Of a stretch of 64,000 nt of DNA, positions 35,832 to 44,312 are shown one piece after another (the stretch's first letter is position 1; each line of letters starts with the position of its first letter). Below the pieces are notes generated by a model, which saw only the letters and a program-made list of their open reading frames with translations, was not told the DNA's origin and searched no databases. The translations under genes were made by a program, and so were the position numbers. The stretch is from an uncultured Selenomonadales bacterium. GTDB taxonomy: Bacteria > Bacillota > Negativicutes > Acidaminococcales > Acidaminococcaceae. The stretch is taken from NCBI GenBank assembly GCA_900315925.1, contig ONAV01000004.1, positions 1-64,000 of the forward strand, in the 5' to 3' direction.

Positions 35832-35873
35832 CAGACTATTGACTGAAAAACACAACCAGAAAAACAACGCCAT

Positions 35874-35906
35874 AAGGCAGTCCATTACACTTGAATGGGC
35901 TGCCTT
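35874..35906 (+). terminator. Terminator of higBA
   Basis: AAGGCAG-T-CCATT pairs with AATGG-G-CTGCCTT with one T-G pair around a seven-base loop, followed by TGTTATTT. It begins 42 bp after the higA stop. The sequence from 35907 to 36039 shows nothing I recognise. Confidence 0.85.
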
Positions 35907-36039
35907 TGTTATTTCAATTATTGTTGATAAATTGAAAACACAGAACTACAGGCGTTGAGCTATAACAGCCTTACTTAATTCACAACTCCTGAATAAGCAC
36001 TTTTTGCAAAAGATTCGACAGATTGATATTTCTATTCTC

Positions 36040-36068
36040 TTGTGTTTTTCTCCCTTTTATTTTATAAT
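36040..36068 (+). promoter_or_regulatory. Promoter of the type III toxin-antitoxin remnant
   Basis: A -35 TTGTGT (36040-36045) and a perfect -10 TATAAT (36063-36068) are 17 bp apart, and the -10 ends 6 bp before the RNA unit. Confidence 0.65.
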
Positions 36069-36074
36069 AAACAT

Positions 36075-36170
36075 GAAAATGTTACCGCTTACCAACGGCG
36101 CGGTATAGAAATTACTTGGTGCGAAAATGTAGTAAGTCCCCATCTTCACCCGGAGATGGGGACTTGGAAT
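36075..36170 (+). ncRNA. Candidate type III antitoxin RNA (one 48-nt unit, partial second unit, terminator)
   Basis: The unit begins GAAAATGT (36075-36082) and the same eight bases recur 48 nt later (36123-36130). Inside the unit TACCGC (36083-36088) pairs with GCGGTA (36100-36105), and loop bases ACCAA (36091-36095) pair with TTGGT (36116-36120), giving an H-type pseudoknot. A terminator follows: AAGTCCCCATCT (36134-36145) with its exact complement (36154-36165) and then AATTTTT. Promoter, repeats, terminator, toxin gene is the ToxIN/CptIN layout, but real loci usually hold two or more repeats. Confidence 0.55.
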
Positions 36171-36193
36171 TTTTATGAGGAAAGGGGGATATA

Positions 36194-36430
36194 ATGGATA
36201 TTATCGAAGGCTGCTTTTATCATATCAGCGACAAATTCTTTTTGGAAGTTAATGAACCGTCCTTAATGGCAAACAAAGAAGATGGAAATTACCGGCCACA
36301 TTATCTTGCTATAAGAGATACCTTGAACACAGAAATTTTCTGGATGATACCGGTTTCATCAAAATACACAAAATTTGCCGCACTTTATGATAAACAGATT
36401 AAAAAATATGGACTTTGCACAAAAAGATAA
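36194..36430 (+). pseudogene. N-terminal fragment of a CptN/ToxN/TenpN-like endoribonuclease toxin
   Basis: The 78-residue frame resembles the beginning of type III toxins: a GCFYHISDKFF strand, then MANKEDGNYRPHYLAIRD, FWMIPVSSKYTKFAALY and DKQIKKYG. These correspond to the N-terminal fold and the first part of the RNA groove. A full toxin has about 150-180 residues, so roughly half is missing; the frame stops at 36428-36430, and no homologous continuation is evident in the next frames. GAAAGGGGG lies upstream of the ATG. The protein is unlikely to be active. I am fairly sure of the family type, less of the subfamily. Confidence 0.5.
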
Positions 36431-36490
36431 AATTGATGTCATAATTTATCTAAATCGATTAAATTATTATAGAAAAAGACAGATTATATA

Positions 36491-36712
36491 TTGATTTTCG
36501 TCTTTATTTGTGTTATGAGGAGAATTCCCTATTACCTTAGTCTTCTTGATCCGGCGATGGATTTTAATGCAAATACAGATAACCTGTTTTTCAGAAAGCG
36601 GGCAGAACTATGGGATGAATTCGACCATTTTTACCAGACGCTTTTTTACGAAAAGCCTTTATCTCGTACTTTAACCTCCAGAATCTATTCCCCAAATATA
36701 ACATTAATTTGA
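36491..36712 (+). CDS. Short ORF of unknown origin
   Basis: The frame codes up to 73 residues, including LLDPAMDFNANTDNLFFRKR and AELWDEFDHFYQTLFYEKP, whose composition looks protein-like rather than random. It has no clear ribosome site. I do not recognise it. It may be a fragment of a decayed gene between the toxin remnant and the ATPase. Confidence 0.3.
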   Translation: MIFVFICVMRRIPYYLSLLDPAMDFNANTDNLFFRKRAELWDEFDHFYQTLFYEKPLSRTLTSRIYSPNITLI

Positions 36713-36728
36713 TTTTGGGGAATAGATT
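36682..36728 (+). terminator. 15-bp perfect inverted repeat (terminator) overlapping the promoter of the ATPase gene
   Basis: AATCTATTCCCCAAA (36682-36696) pairs exactly with its complement at 36714-36728, followed by TGTT. It can end transcripts from upstream. Confidence 0.65.
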
Positions 36729-36737
36729 TGTTATAAT
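36709..36737 (+). promoter_or_regulatory. Promoter of the AAA/DUF4143 ATPase gene
   Basis: A -35 TTGATT (36709-36714) and a perfect -10 TATAAT (36732-36737) are 17 bp apart. The spacer holds the right arm of the inverted repeat. Confidence 0.6.
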
Positions 36738-36770
36738 AGTTCCACAAATACAATTTCCATCTAAAGTTAA

Positions 36771-36804
36771 TCAAGGAAACGCTGATTAATCAGCGTCTAC
36801 TTAA
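36771..36804. repeat. Near-perfect 34-bp palindrome in the ATPase leader
   Basis: The centre ACGCTGATTAATCAGCGT (36779-36796) is an 18-bp perfect palindrome; the flanks extend it with a few mismatches (TCAAGGAA ... CTACTTAA). Half of it recurs in the PurF-like leader at about 1775-1795. It could be an operator or the joined ends of a lost insertion element. Confidence 0.5.
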
Positions 36805-36827
36805 AAACTTATTGGGAGGCGAGAATC

Positions 36828-38033
36828 TTGAAGCTCATTGAACGTAGCGAATACATAAATGAAATAAAGGATGTACTGCAAACGCCAGACATCAAAGTCA
36901 TTACCGGCGTCCGCCGAAGCGGAAAATCCAAATTGCTTGAAAACATTGCGGACCATATCAATGACACAGACCCGATGGCTAATCTTATTCATATAAACTA
37001 CAATCTCACAGATTTTGAAGACCTTGCAGAGTATCATGCATTGGAAAACTATGCAGAAGAGCACTACCAAAAGGATATGAACAATTACCTGTTAATTGAT
37101 GAAGTTCAAATGTGTCCTTCGTTCGAAAAAGCAATCAACAGCCTGCATGCAAAGGAAAAATTTGATATCTGGGTAACCGGCTCCAATGCCTTTCTGCAAA
37201 GCAGCGACCTTGCCACCCTGTTTGTGGGCCGCACGTATGAAATCCACATTTTTCCCTTCTCATTCCGTGAATATCTTGCTTATTACCCGACTGAAAACCT
37301 GTACACAAGCCTGACAAAATATATCACTGACGGCGGCATGGCCGGATCCTATCTATATAAAAACGAAGTACAAAAGTACCGCTACCTTAACAATGAAGTG
37401 CTGAATGCGTTAATTGTCCGCGACATTGAGAAGAAATATAAAATCCGCAATGAACCGCTGCTGCAAAAACTGATTGACTTCCTCATGGATAATATCGGCA
37501 ACGTAACATCCATCAGAACCATTACTGACACTCTTTCCTCAAGCAAAGCAAAAGCAGATCATAAAACCATTGGCAAGTATATTGAACATCTATGCAAAGC
37601 TTTCGCCTTTTACCGTATCCGCCGTTACGACATCAGAGGAAAAAAATATCTCCGGTCAGAAGACAAATACTATCTGTCAGACCAGAGTTTTAAATATGCA
37701 CGGCTTGGCACCAAAAACATGGACTATGGCCATGCGCTGGAAAACATCGTCGCCATTGAGCTGCTGCGCCGCGGCTATGAAGTATATGTGGGCGCGCTGT
37801 ATGATAAGGAAATTGATTTTGTAGCCATGAGACAAGGCCACAAAACATATATACAAGTTGCCTATGATATTTCCGAAAACAAAACTTTTGAACGGGAAAT
37901 TAAGCCGTTGCTAGCTATAAAAGACGCGTACCCTAAAATGCTGATTGCAAGAACTTACCAACCTACGTACCTACACGAAGGCATCCATGTGATAGACGCC
38001 GCAGAATGGTTAAACAACAGTTATTCAGGATAG
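36828..38033 (+). CDS. AAA ATPase with C-terminal DUF4143 domain
   Basis: This 401-residue protein uses a TTG start with GGGAGG eight bases upstream. The N-terminal AAA_14 domain has Walker A GVRRSGKSK (near residue 27) and Walker B YLLIDEVQM, with a WVTGSNA sensor strand and the FPFSFREYLAYY motif typical of the group. The C-terminal DUF4143 domain (about 205-375) has an endonuclease-like strand pattern, EIDFVAMRQGHKTYIQVAYD. These proteins are common, mobile and unassigned. It is full length and lies at the end of the accessory patch. Confidence 0.85.
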   Translation: MKLIERSEYINEIKDVLQTPDIKVITGVRRSGKSKLLENIADHINDTDPMANLIHINYNLTDFEDLAEYHALENYAEEHYQKDMNNYLLIDEVQMCPSFEKAINSLHAKEKFDIWVTGSNAFLQSSDLATLFVGRTYEIHIFPFSFREYLAYYPTENLYTSLTKYITDGGMAGSYLYKNEVQKYRYLNNEVLNALIVRDIEKKYKIRNEPLLQKLIDFLMDNIGNVTSIRTITDTLSSSKAKADHKTIGKYIEHLCKAFAFYRIRRYDIRGKKYLRSEDKYYLSDQSFKYARLGTKNMDYGHALENIVAIELLRRGYEVYVGALYDKEIDFVAMRQGHKTYIQVAYDISENKTFEREIKPLLAIKDAYPKMLIARTYQPTYLHEGIHVIDAAEWLNNSYSG

Positions 38034-38077
38034 TGTCAATAGTTTTGCGCAAATATTATAATCCCCATAAATTGCAA

Positions 38078-38908
38078 TTAATTATTTAGCTGTTTGAGTA
38101 CTTCATTTTTGTTGAAATTAGTATCAAAATCGTCATTATAAGTTGCCGGAAGATTTCCTATTTTAGTAACGCTTAAACCTTTAGAACTATTGGCACCTGC
38201 ACTACCGCTATTATTAAATGAATCCATAACAACTTTAGCTGCCACGACTTTATCACTATTATCATACAGAAGCTTAATCTTTATACCGCCTCTATCATAG
38301 GTTTTATTATCAGCAGCTTTAAACGTACTTCCTGTATCATTACCCAATGCGTAATCAGAAAATAAATACCTTGTTTCAGGATTATAATCCTTGGAACTAT
38401 CATAAGTCCCATCTTTTCCATAATCTTGTTGCAGCCAATTATATATATGTGCTTCTAACTCTGCCTTACCTGTATCGGATATTGAATCTCCATTGGCTAC
38501 AAAACTCATTCCGCCATTCTCATTATTAGTTAAATGACCAAGCAGAATAACTCTGTTCGACCAAACAGTATCCGCTCTTGTAAACAAAGGATACAAATCC
38601 GCCTTTGTTAGTCCAATAAAATAACCTGCAAGATTTTCCATTGCTTCTTGATCAATTGAGAGTCGCTTTTCATTTTCAATCTTAGAAAATTCCTCTTCAG
38701 ACATGTTTCCCCAATGCTTTAATGCCGAAGCATAATCTTTAACGTCGCTGAAAACAGTCACCACATCGTCAAACACGCCTTTCACTGCGCCACCAATATT
38801 GGAACCGTTCAGCAGCATAGCAATACCCACAACAAATGAAAGCAATAAGGCATACTCTATAATGCCCTGACCTTTCTGTTTAACCACATTTCTTAACTCT
38901 CTTAACAT
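38078..38908 (-). CDS. Large Flp-type pilin with 220-residue C-terminal domain (second copy)
   Basis: The N-terminus is that of an Flp prepilin: after QKG the sequence QGIIEYALLLSF puts Glu at +5 and Tyr at +6 of the prepilin peptidase site, followed by a hydrophobic helix. Ordinary Flp pilins have about 50-80 residues; this has 276. The added domain shares with the other large pilin the block SIDQEAMENLAGYFIGLT and a polar, Gly/Asn/Asp-rich beta region. It could be a minor or tip pilin, or an adhesin carried on the fibre. It has its own promoter, as a terminator separates it from the preceding gene. Confidence 0.7.
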   Translation of the reverse strand: MLRELRNVVKQKGQGIIEYALLLSFVVGIAMLLNGSNIGGAVKGVFDDVVTVFSDVKDYASALKHWGNMSEEEFSKIENEKRLSIDQEAMENLAGYFIGLTKADLYPLFTRADTVWSNRVILLGHLTNNENGGMSFVANGDSISDTGKAELEAHIYNWLQQDYGKDGTYDSSKDYNPETRYLFSDYALGNDTGSTFKAADNKTYDRGGIKIKLLYDNSDKVVAAKVVMDSFNNSGSAGANSSKGLSVTKIGNLPATYNDDFDTNFNKNEVLKQLNN

Positions 38909-39012
38909 CTGCGTTCTCCTTTTACAGAAACCGCTAAAAAAGCGTGATAATATATTTACAAAGTTATTTTTTTATAAAAACTTAATAAAATTATTCTTTT
39001 TGAAGCAAAAAC

Positions 39013-39041
39013 ATAATATCATAAAAAGACTGTAAATGCAA
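39013..39041 (-). promoter_or_regulatory. Probable promoter of the second large pilin
   Basis: On the minus strand a -35 TTGCAT (39036-39041) and a -10 TATTAT (39013-39018) are 17 bp apart, about 105 bp before the start codon. The rest of 38909-39332 holds only the terminator at 39193. Confidence 0.5.
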
Positions 39042-39192
39042 TAACTGACGCAGATATTTCAGTAATTATCTTCATCAGCAGAGAGACAATTGATACTACC
39101 AGAAATATTTTACTATGCATTTGGTCGGCAGAACGGATTCAACACCGTCCCTGAAGTAGCAGATAACCTTTAAAAGCCAAATGAAAGAAAAA

Positions 39193-39223
39193 GAGGTAAA
39201 CCGAAAAGTATCGTGTTTACCTC
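39193..39223 (-). terminator. Terminator after the first large pilin
   Basis: On the minus strand GAGGTAAAC and GTTTACCTC (39215-39223 with 39193-39201) form a 9-bp stem followed by TTTTTCTTTC. It lies 110 bp after the stop. Confidence 0.85.
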
Positions 39224-39332
39224 AATAACTACAATTTGTAATAGCTCGCCCCAGCTTCAGGGAAAGAACCGGACACCGGATTTTTCATAGAACGCGCTTT
39301 TACCTTCGGTTCCCATACGTGATTATCGGATT

Positions 39333-40301
39333 TTAATTCACCACATATGTATGTTCACTATCATTTTTATAATAATTTGTCGGTTTGTTTATTATATCGT
39401 TGCTTCCTGCTGTCCCGGTATTTGTTATAGCCGCATGACCTGCTTCAGTGACATGTAAACAAAGGCCTGTAGCAAATTTACCGGAAGTAGTGTTAACCCA
39501 GGAATCGCCATTACCTGTCCTCAACGCAATATCGACAAAATCAACTTTACCGTCTGTATAGTGCAACCTTACCGTAATCTTTGCGGCAGTATTGTTCAGC
39601 ATATCATCCGAGTAAAAAAGCCTGTCAGTGCATACTGTGTTGCGTTGTTTATTATAAAGATAATTAGGATTATCGGCGTCATACTTATCATAAACTCTCG
39701 CTTCACTATTAGTCAGATACATCGCCGTATTCTGATTATTATTCCTCTCATAATGAACCCAGCCCTGGGTCCGGTTATCAGCGCTGTCACCATTCTTGTC
39801 CAAAGAATTATTCTTATATGACATCGGGACTAATACACCTGTCGAAAATCCGGTTCCGCTTGCTGTACTGCATTTAAGGTCTTTAATAAATTCAGGCGCC
39901 ACATTTGCTTTATCACTATTGGAATAAAAATCCATCAAATTCATAACCTGGTTCTCTGTCTTTCCGAGATAGGTTTCAGCAATTTTAACCAGCGCTTTCT
40001 GGTCAGCCTCAATCCGTATCGGATTATCCACATCATTAACTGTATCTGCGGTTAAATACCTCCACTTACGATAAAATTCCATGTAATTATTTATCTTCTT
40101 CTGCCCAATCTCCGCCGCATAAAGCACCGGTTTGCTTTTGTCCAAAGACTCCTCAAATGCCCCGGAAAAATCAACGTCACGCGCAAATATGCCTATGGCC
40201 GCGCAAAAGGCGCAAAGAAGTGCAAATTCAACAACGCCCTGGCCTTTATTCTTAATCCGCTGTTTCAAACCGTTAACACGTTCTGACATTGTAGCGTTCA
40301 T
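39333..40301 (-). CDS. Large Flp-type pilin with 270-residue C-terminal domain (first copy)
   Basis: NKG followed by QGVVEFALLCAF gives the class of prepilin site used by Flp pilins, with Glu at +5. The total is 322 residues. The C-terminal part begins with the same helical block as the other large pilin (IEADQKALVKIAETYLGKTE) and continues as a polar domain with several Tyr, Asn and Cys residues (LKCSTAS, TVCTDRLFY, GLCLHVTE). It follows tadG by 41 bp and is probably the last gene of the main Tad operon. Function is inferred: a minor or tip pilin. Confidence 0.7.
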   Translation of the reverse strand: MNATMSERVNGLKQRIKNKGQGVVEFALLCAFCAAIGIFARDVDFSGAFEESLDKSKPVLYAAEIGQKKINNYMEFYRKWRYLTADTVNDVDNPIRIEADQKALVKIAETYLGKTENQVMNLMDFYSNSDKANVAPEFIKDLKCSTASGTGFSTGVLVPMSYKNNSLDKNGDSADNRTQGWVHYERNNNQNTAMYLTNSEARVYDKYDADNPNYLYNKQRNTVCTDRLFYSDDMLNNTAAKITVRLHYTDGKVDFVDIALRTGNGDSWVNTTSGKFATGLCLHVTEAGHAAITNTGTAGSNDIINKPTNYYKNDSEHTYVVN

Positions 40302-40342
40302 GATTTCCTCCTAAAAATACTGAAGAATATGGTGGTAAGTCA

Positions 40343-42733
40343 TTAATCATCCTCTCCCAGGACTAAATTATTAAATGGGTTAATATACGGTTCAATTGTA
40401 TACTCGGTACGGAAATTGGTAAGACGCAAGGTTTCACTGGAAATATCACTATTGATAGCGCTTACATTATAATGATGCTGGTCAGGGTCCGTTGGCTTGC
40501 CTCCTTCTTTCCAGGGCCAGTCAGGCATATCTAATCCCGTTGTAGACCATAGCGTTTGTCTTAAATCATTCCAAGCATTTTTAAAACGTGTTTTGTCTTC
40601 GTCAGTTGTAAAATTTTTATGAAACCAATCAGGATCTGACCATTCTTCATCACTAATTCTCAAGTCATCTTTCACAAACTTAATGGCATCTTGTTTTCTT
40701 TTTTCCTGCGCTTTTGCCGCTTCATCAGAAACCTTTTTTAAATCACTGTCATCAGCCAGAAAATTCTGGCCGGCCCAACTGACGTCCCCGTCCTGTATCT
40801 CAAGTTCTTTTGCAATAATATTTCCTTTAAAAGACTTTCTGCTTCCGGTTACCGGGTTTCCGTCACTATCCGTATAAGCTGTATTGACAACTTTAGCATA
40901 CGGCGAATAAATCACGCCTTTAAATGCGGCACCCGGTTTAATACTGAATTCAGTGATCTCATTCTCTGTCAGGTTGCAAAAGATGAAAGGCCGTTCATTG
41001 GATACATTAACCTTGATTTTTATCGGTGCCTTAAATTCTTTTTTCGAGGATCCCACACCGCCGGTCAATATCAGATAAAAAGGCTCGTAGTCTCCGCCAG
41101 CCATTTTTTCATCCACAGTAATTTTAAGTTCCTTTTCTCCCTCCTGCTCCCAGTGAAATACGTTGGAGTACTTAATCTGAGGTTCGTTAATCTGTCTTTT
41201 ACCCGAAAAATCATATTCCACTTTTTTAATAGTAAAATAAATTATTTCATCATTGGCTGTCGGATACCTGTATGAATACTTTACAGCGTCCTTGTCATCA
41301 GTCACTTTAGTAAGTGCATGCTTATTATTGCCATTGCCCGTTTCAAGTTTCTTGTATTCAACTTTCGGCAAGCCCTGTTCATCATAGGTCACATTCTTTC
41401 TGTAAAAATCAAAATATATTTGATTATTATTGCTCAATCTGTTACAAAAAATCTGATTTCCCTGTTCATCCGTAACATATGTGTTGCAAATTGTACCATT
41501 GTTATTGAATCTATATCCTTCAGATTTGAAAACATAATACACATTTGTTTCGCCGAGACAGAGCCAGTACGCTTGCCCGAGAATACTGTCTTCTTCTGAC
41601 CGGGGATAACAAAAAACAAGCTTCTGATTGTTCTCACCGTTACTGCCATCCGTTTGGAGATAATGAGTAACATTACCTCCTGACGTAACAGTAAAACTAT
41701 GATCCCGGGCCAGTCTGTCATCGTTCCTGTGTCTGCCTATATTTGCTGTCCTGAAATCATTCAATACTCCCCCGGTTGTATTGACCGTGTACTTTTTTAA
41801 ATCAAGATGTATCTTATGTAGCTTATCGATAAAACCGGAAACAGAATTGTCCACCGGAATCGAATTATCCCAGACAGCTTTCCCCCCCATATTGGGATAA
41901 GCCGCAGTCAAATCCTCAACCGAAAGATTATTTCCCGCCTGGTAGTTTTTTTCTGCCAGCGTATAAAAATAGTCATTTACACCCGAAACATCTTCTGCTG
42001 CAAAATCCTTGCCTGTTGCAAAAACAATTCCTCCGTCAAACGTACCGTTAATACTTCCTTGTGCATCAACACCAACACCACTGCCTAAACTTATGCCGTC
42101 CTTCACAACAAACAGGTTATCAAAAAGTGCTTTCCCGGCGCCGGCGCCCATGCCGTCGTCTATCAGCGCAATCGCTCCCGCACGAACTTTCTGTTCTTTT
42201 TTCATACCTATTACAGGCAAAAAATGCATCGGCACCATTTCATACAAACCAACACGGTAAAATACCCTGCCGCTCATTCCCTCCGTCTTCAGGGCAAAAT
42301 GAGAAAATTTATCACTTGTAACGCTGGTGCCTAAATTTCTAATATTGTTAAGGATGTATCTATCAGCTGCAGTATCCGCGTCTGCATGAACGCTGTCACG
42401 GCCTACTGCAGCGAGCGTATCACCTACATGATACGTAACTTTTATTCCCTCATAACTTTCGGATAGGGAGGGCATGTCATCGCTTTGATCTTTTATCCCT
42501 GTCGGCTTTTTCTGGCTGTCCAAATAGGCGCGGCCTCCGGCCAAAGCCGCCGCGTCCGCAATATTCTGCAGTCTTGATTTGTGTAGATACAAATTACCGA
42601 AATCATAGGCAAAGCCCAGACAGCCCAGCATAATCGGCAGCATCAAAGCAGAAATTACAAGGATCGAACCGCTTTGCTGCTTCATTTCTTTTATTAATTT
42701 CATTCTTTTTAATACGCTTGCCCACAAAGTCAT
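40343..42733 (-). CDS. tadG: TadG-like pilus-associated protein, large form
   Basis: The 796-residue protein starts at the ATG at 42733, with GGGAGG eight bases upstream. The N-terminus has the TadG/Tad domain: QQSGSILVISALMLPIMLGC, then DFGNLYLHKSRLQNIADAAALAGGRAYL. Behind the single membrane helix is a long extracytoplasmic region of about 740 residues with no recognised domain, strongly charged and Asn/Lys/Asp rich. TadG proteins anchor or help assemble Tad pili. Its position after tadC and before the large pilins supports this. Confidence 0.75.
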   Translation of the reverse strand: MTLWASVLKRMKLIKEMKQQSGSILVISALMLPIMLGCLGFAYDFGNLYLHKSRLQNIADAAALAGGRAYLDSQKKPTGIKDQSDDMPSLSESYEGIKVTYHVGDTLAAVGRDSVHADADTAADRYILNNIRNLGTSVTSDKFSHFALKTEGMSGRVFYRVGLYEMVPMHFLPVIGMKKEQKVRAGAIALIDDGMGAGAGKALFDNLFVVKDGISLGSGVGVDAQGSINGTFDGGIVFATGKDFAAEDVSGVNDYFYTLAEKNYQAGNNLSVEDLTAAYPNMGGKAVWDNSIPVDNSVSGFIDKLHKIHLDLKKYTVNTTGGVLNDFRTANIGRHRNDDRLARDHSFTVTSGGNVTHYLQTDGSNGENNQKLVFCYPRSEEDSILGQAYWLCLGETNVYYVFKSEGYRFNNNGTICNTYVTDEQGNQIFCNRLSNNNQIYFDFYRKNVTYDEQGLPKVEYKKLETGNGNNKHALTKVTDDKDAVKYSYRYPTANDEIIYFTIKKVEYDFSGKRQINEPQIKYSNVFHWEQEGEKELKITVDEKMAGGDYEPFYLILTGGVGSSKKEFKAPIKIKVNVSNERPFIFCNLTENEITEFSIKPGAAFKGVIYSPYAKVVNTAYTDSDGNPVTGSRKSFKGNIIAKELEIQDGDVSWAGQNFLADDSDLKKVSDEAAKAQEKRKQDAIKFVKDDLRISDEEWSDPDWFHKNFTTDEDKTRFKNAWNDLRQTLWSTTGLDMPDWPWKEGGKPTDPDQHHYNVSAINSDISSETLRLTNFRTEYTIEPYINPFNNLVLGEDD

Positions 42734-42916
42734 TTCATTTTCCTCCCTGCGAGGATCGCACTATTTTATAACGGTAATTTTTAAAAAAAGCAATAACGTT
42801 CTGCAAACCAATTTTCATTTTAATTTACACTTACACTTCTGCATAATAATTATAATATTTTTAGCCGCGTAAATCAATAGAAATCAAAACGATTGAACAA
42901 TATTTTACAAAAAATC

Positions 42917-43282
42917 TTACATAACTAAAGTTAATTTTTTACCTGCTTCACACCCGCAGCGTTCCGCTTCGCCTGCTTTCATTTCCAGCGTAGCCCAGGC
43001 CCGGCTGCATATGCTTACGCCAAGCCAGGGTTTTAAGTTTTTTACTACCTTAATGATAGTGTATTCTTTGTCAATATATACCACATCAATGGCAAAGCGC
43101 ATAAAACACATATGCACGCTGTTGCAGGGAACCAGCAGCAGACCGGTTGCCGGCGGCAGCTTGCGACGGAACATCAGACCGGCTAAACGGGTTAAAAACG
43201 AATCTGCCAACATCACTTCTATTTCCTTTAAAAAAGGAGCGCTTGCCGGCGCTCCTTCAATGTACATACGTTGAATCTTCAT
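42917..43282 (-). CDS. DUF192 family protein
   Basis: The 121-residue protein has the DUF192 core: RLAGLMFRRKLPPATGLLLVPCNSVHMCFMRFAIDVVYID in successive pieces, then VKNLKPW and LEMKAGEAERCG. Members are small beta proteins of unknown role, often exported; here there is no signal peptide. It lies inside the pilus locus between tadC and tadG, so it may assist the pilus, but the link is only positional. Confidence 0.85.
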   Translation of the reverse strand: MKIQRMYIEGAPASAPFLKEIEVMLADSFLTRLAGLMFRRKLPPATGLLLVPCNSVHMCFMRFAIDVVYIDKEYTIIKVVKNLKPWLGVSICSRAWATLEMKAGEAERCGCEAGKKLTLVM

Positions 43283-43359
43283 TTTGAAAATTTCCTGAAA
43301 GCTGATTACTGATAAAATGCTTCTTCAAGGTTTTAATTTACAGTTTTTCAACAATTCTA

Positions 43360-44295
43360 TTATTTTCCGCCCAGGCTATGCATCAAAGAGAACAGCGAAG
43401 GCAGCAAAACTACAACGAAAATTGCCGGGAAAATAAACATTACCAGCGGGAATACAATCTTTACCGGGGCTTTTAACGCTTCCGCCTTGGCTTTCTGCCG
43501 TCGGCGTTCCCGCATATTATCCGCCTGGCTGTCCAGCGTCCGGCCCATACTTGTACCTAAACGTTCCGCCTGTATCACTGCTGTAATAAATAAATACAAA
43601 TCATCTACATCACAGCGCTTCGCTACCGCCTGCAAGGCCCGTGCCCGTGGAGAACCCATACGAACATCCTGTTGCATCCGCCTGAACTCGTCAATCAGGG
43701 GCCCCGACATACGGTCCGTAATTTTGCGCAACGCACCGTCAAAAGACAAACCGGCCCGTACACTGACGCTTAACAAATCCAACACTTCCGGCAGTTGCTT
43801 ATCAATCGCTTTCTGACGTTTCCGGATAACAGAATTCAGCACGGTAAAAGGAAGCATAGTGCCAACTGCCACACTCAACCAGGCAAACAAAAGAGCCTGG
43901 GAGAACGGCATATTCTTTCTGGTTACTAAAACAATATAAGCAATACCAAAAAAAATCGCTGTGCAAATAAGCCATACTGTAATAAAACCGTTGGGACTCC
44001 ATTTATCCAGCAGACCGGCCAGCATCAGTTTTCGCTCTACAGTACTATGAATGCCGGAAGGAGCAAATCGTACCATAAAACCCTCAAACCTGCGTAAGAG
44101 CGGTATCACAGTACGATCCAAAATCGGCACCCGGTTCAACTCATCGGCACGAGACGTAATCACCCGGCCTTCCGCGCCCTGCAAATCCTGCAGACGCTGA
44201 TGCACCTGGTTATCCGGTACTATCTTGGTTTTCATTACATAATATAAAACAACAAAAATCAAAAATGCTGCCAAAAGGGAGATGAGCAAAATCAT
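43360..44295 (-). CDS. tadC: Tad pilus inner-membrane platform protein TadC
   Basis: This 311-residue protein starts at the ATG at 44295, with AGGAGTG upstream; a GTG nine bases earlier is an alternative. It has the type II secretion F domain (LPEVLDLLSVSVRAGLSFDGAL and RALQAVAKRCDVDDLYLFITAVIQAERLGTSM in pieces) and membrane helices at both ends. With TadB it forms the platform on which the TadA ATPase acts. It follows tadA by 17 bp. Confidence 0.92.
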   Translation of the reverse strand: MILLISLLAAFLIFVVLYYVMKTKIVPDNQVHQRLQDLQGAEGRVITSRADELNRVPILDRTVIPLLRRFEGFMVRFAPSGIHSTVERKLMLAGLLDKWSPNGFITVWLICTAIFFGIAYIVLVTRKNMPFSQALLFAWLSVAVGTMLPFTVLNSVIRKRQKAIDKQLPEVLDLLSVSVRAGLSFDGALRKITDRMSGPLIDEFRRMQQDVRMGSPRARALQAVAKRCDVDDLYLFITAVIQAERLGTSMGRTLDSQADNMRERRRQKAKAEALKAPVKIVFPLVMFIFPAIFVVVLLPSLFSLMHSLGGK

Positions 44296-44312
44296 GCCTG
44301 TCACTCCTGTTC

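Noticed and set aside
36421-36493. The +1 frame after the toxin fragment (KDKIDVIIYLNR and so on) as its missing C-terminus
   Set aside because: It is only about 23 residues, does not resemble the C-terminal part of these toxins, and ends in a stop.
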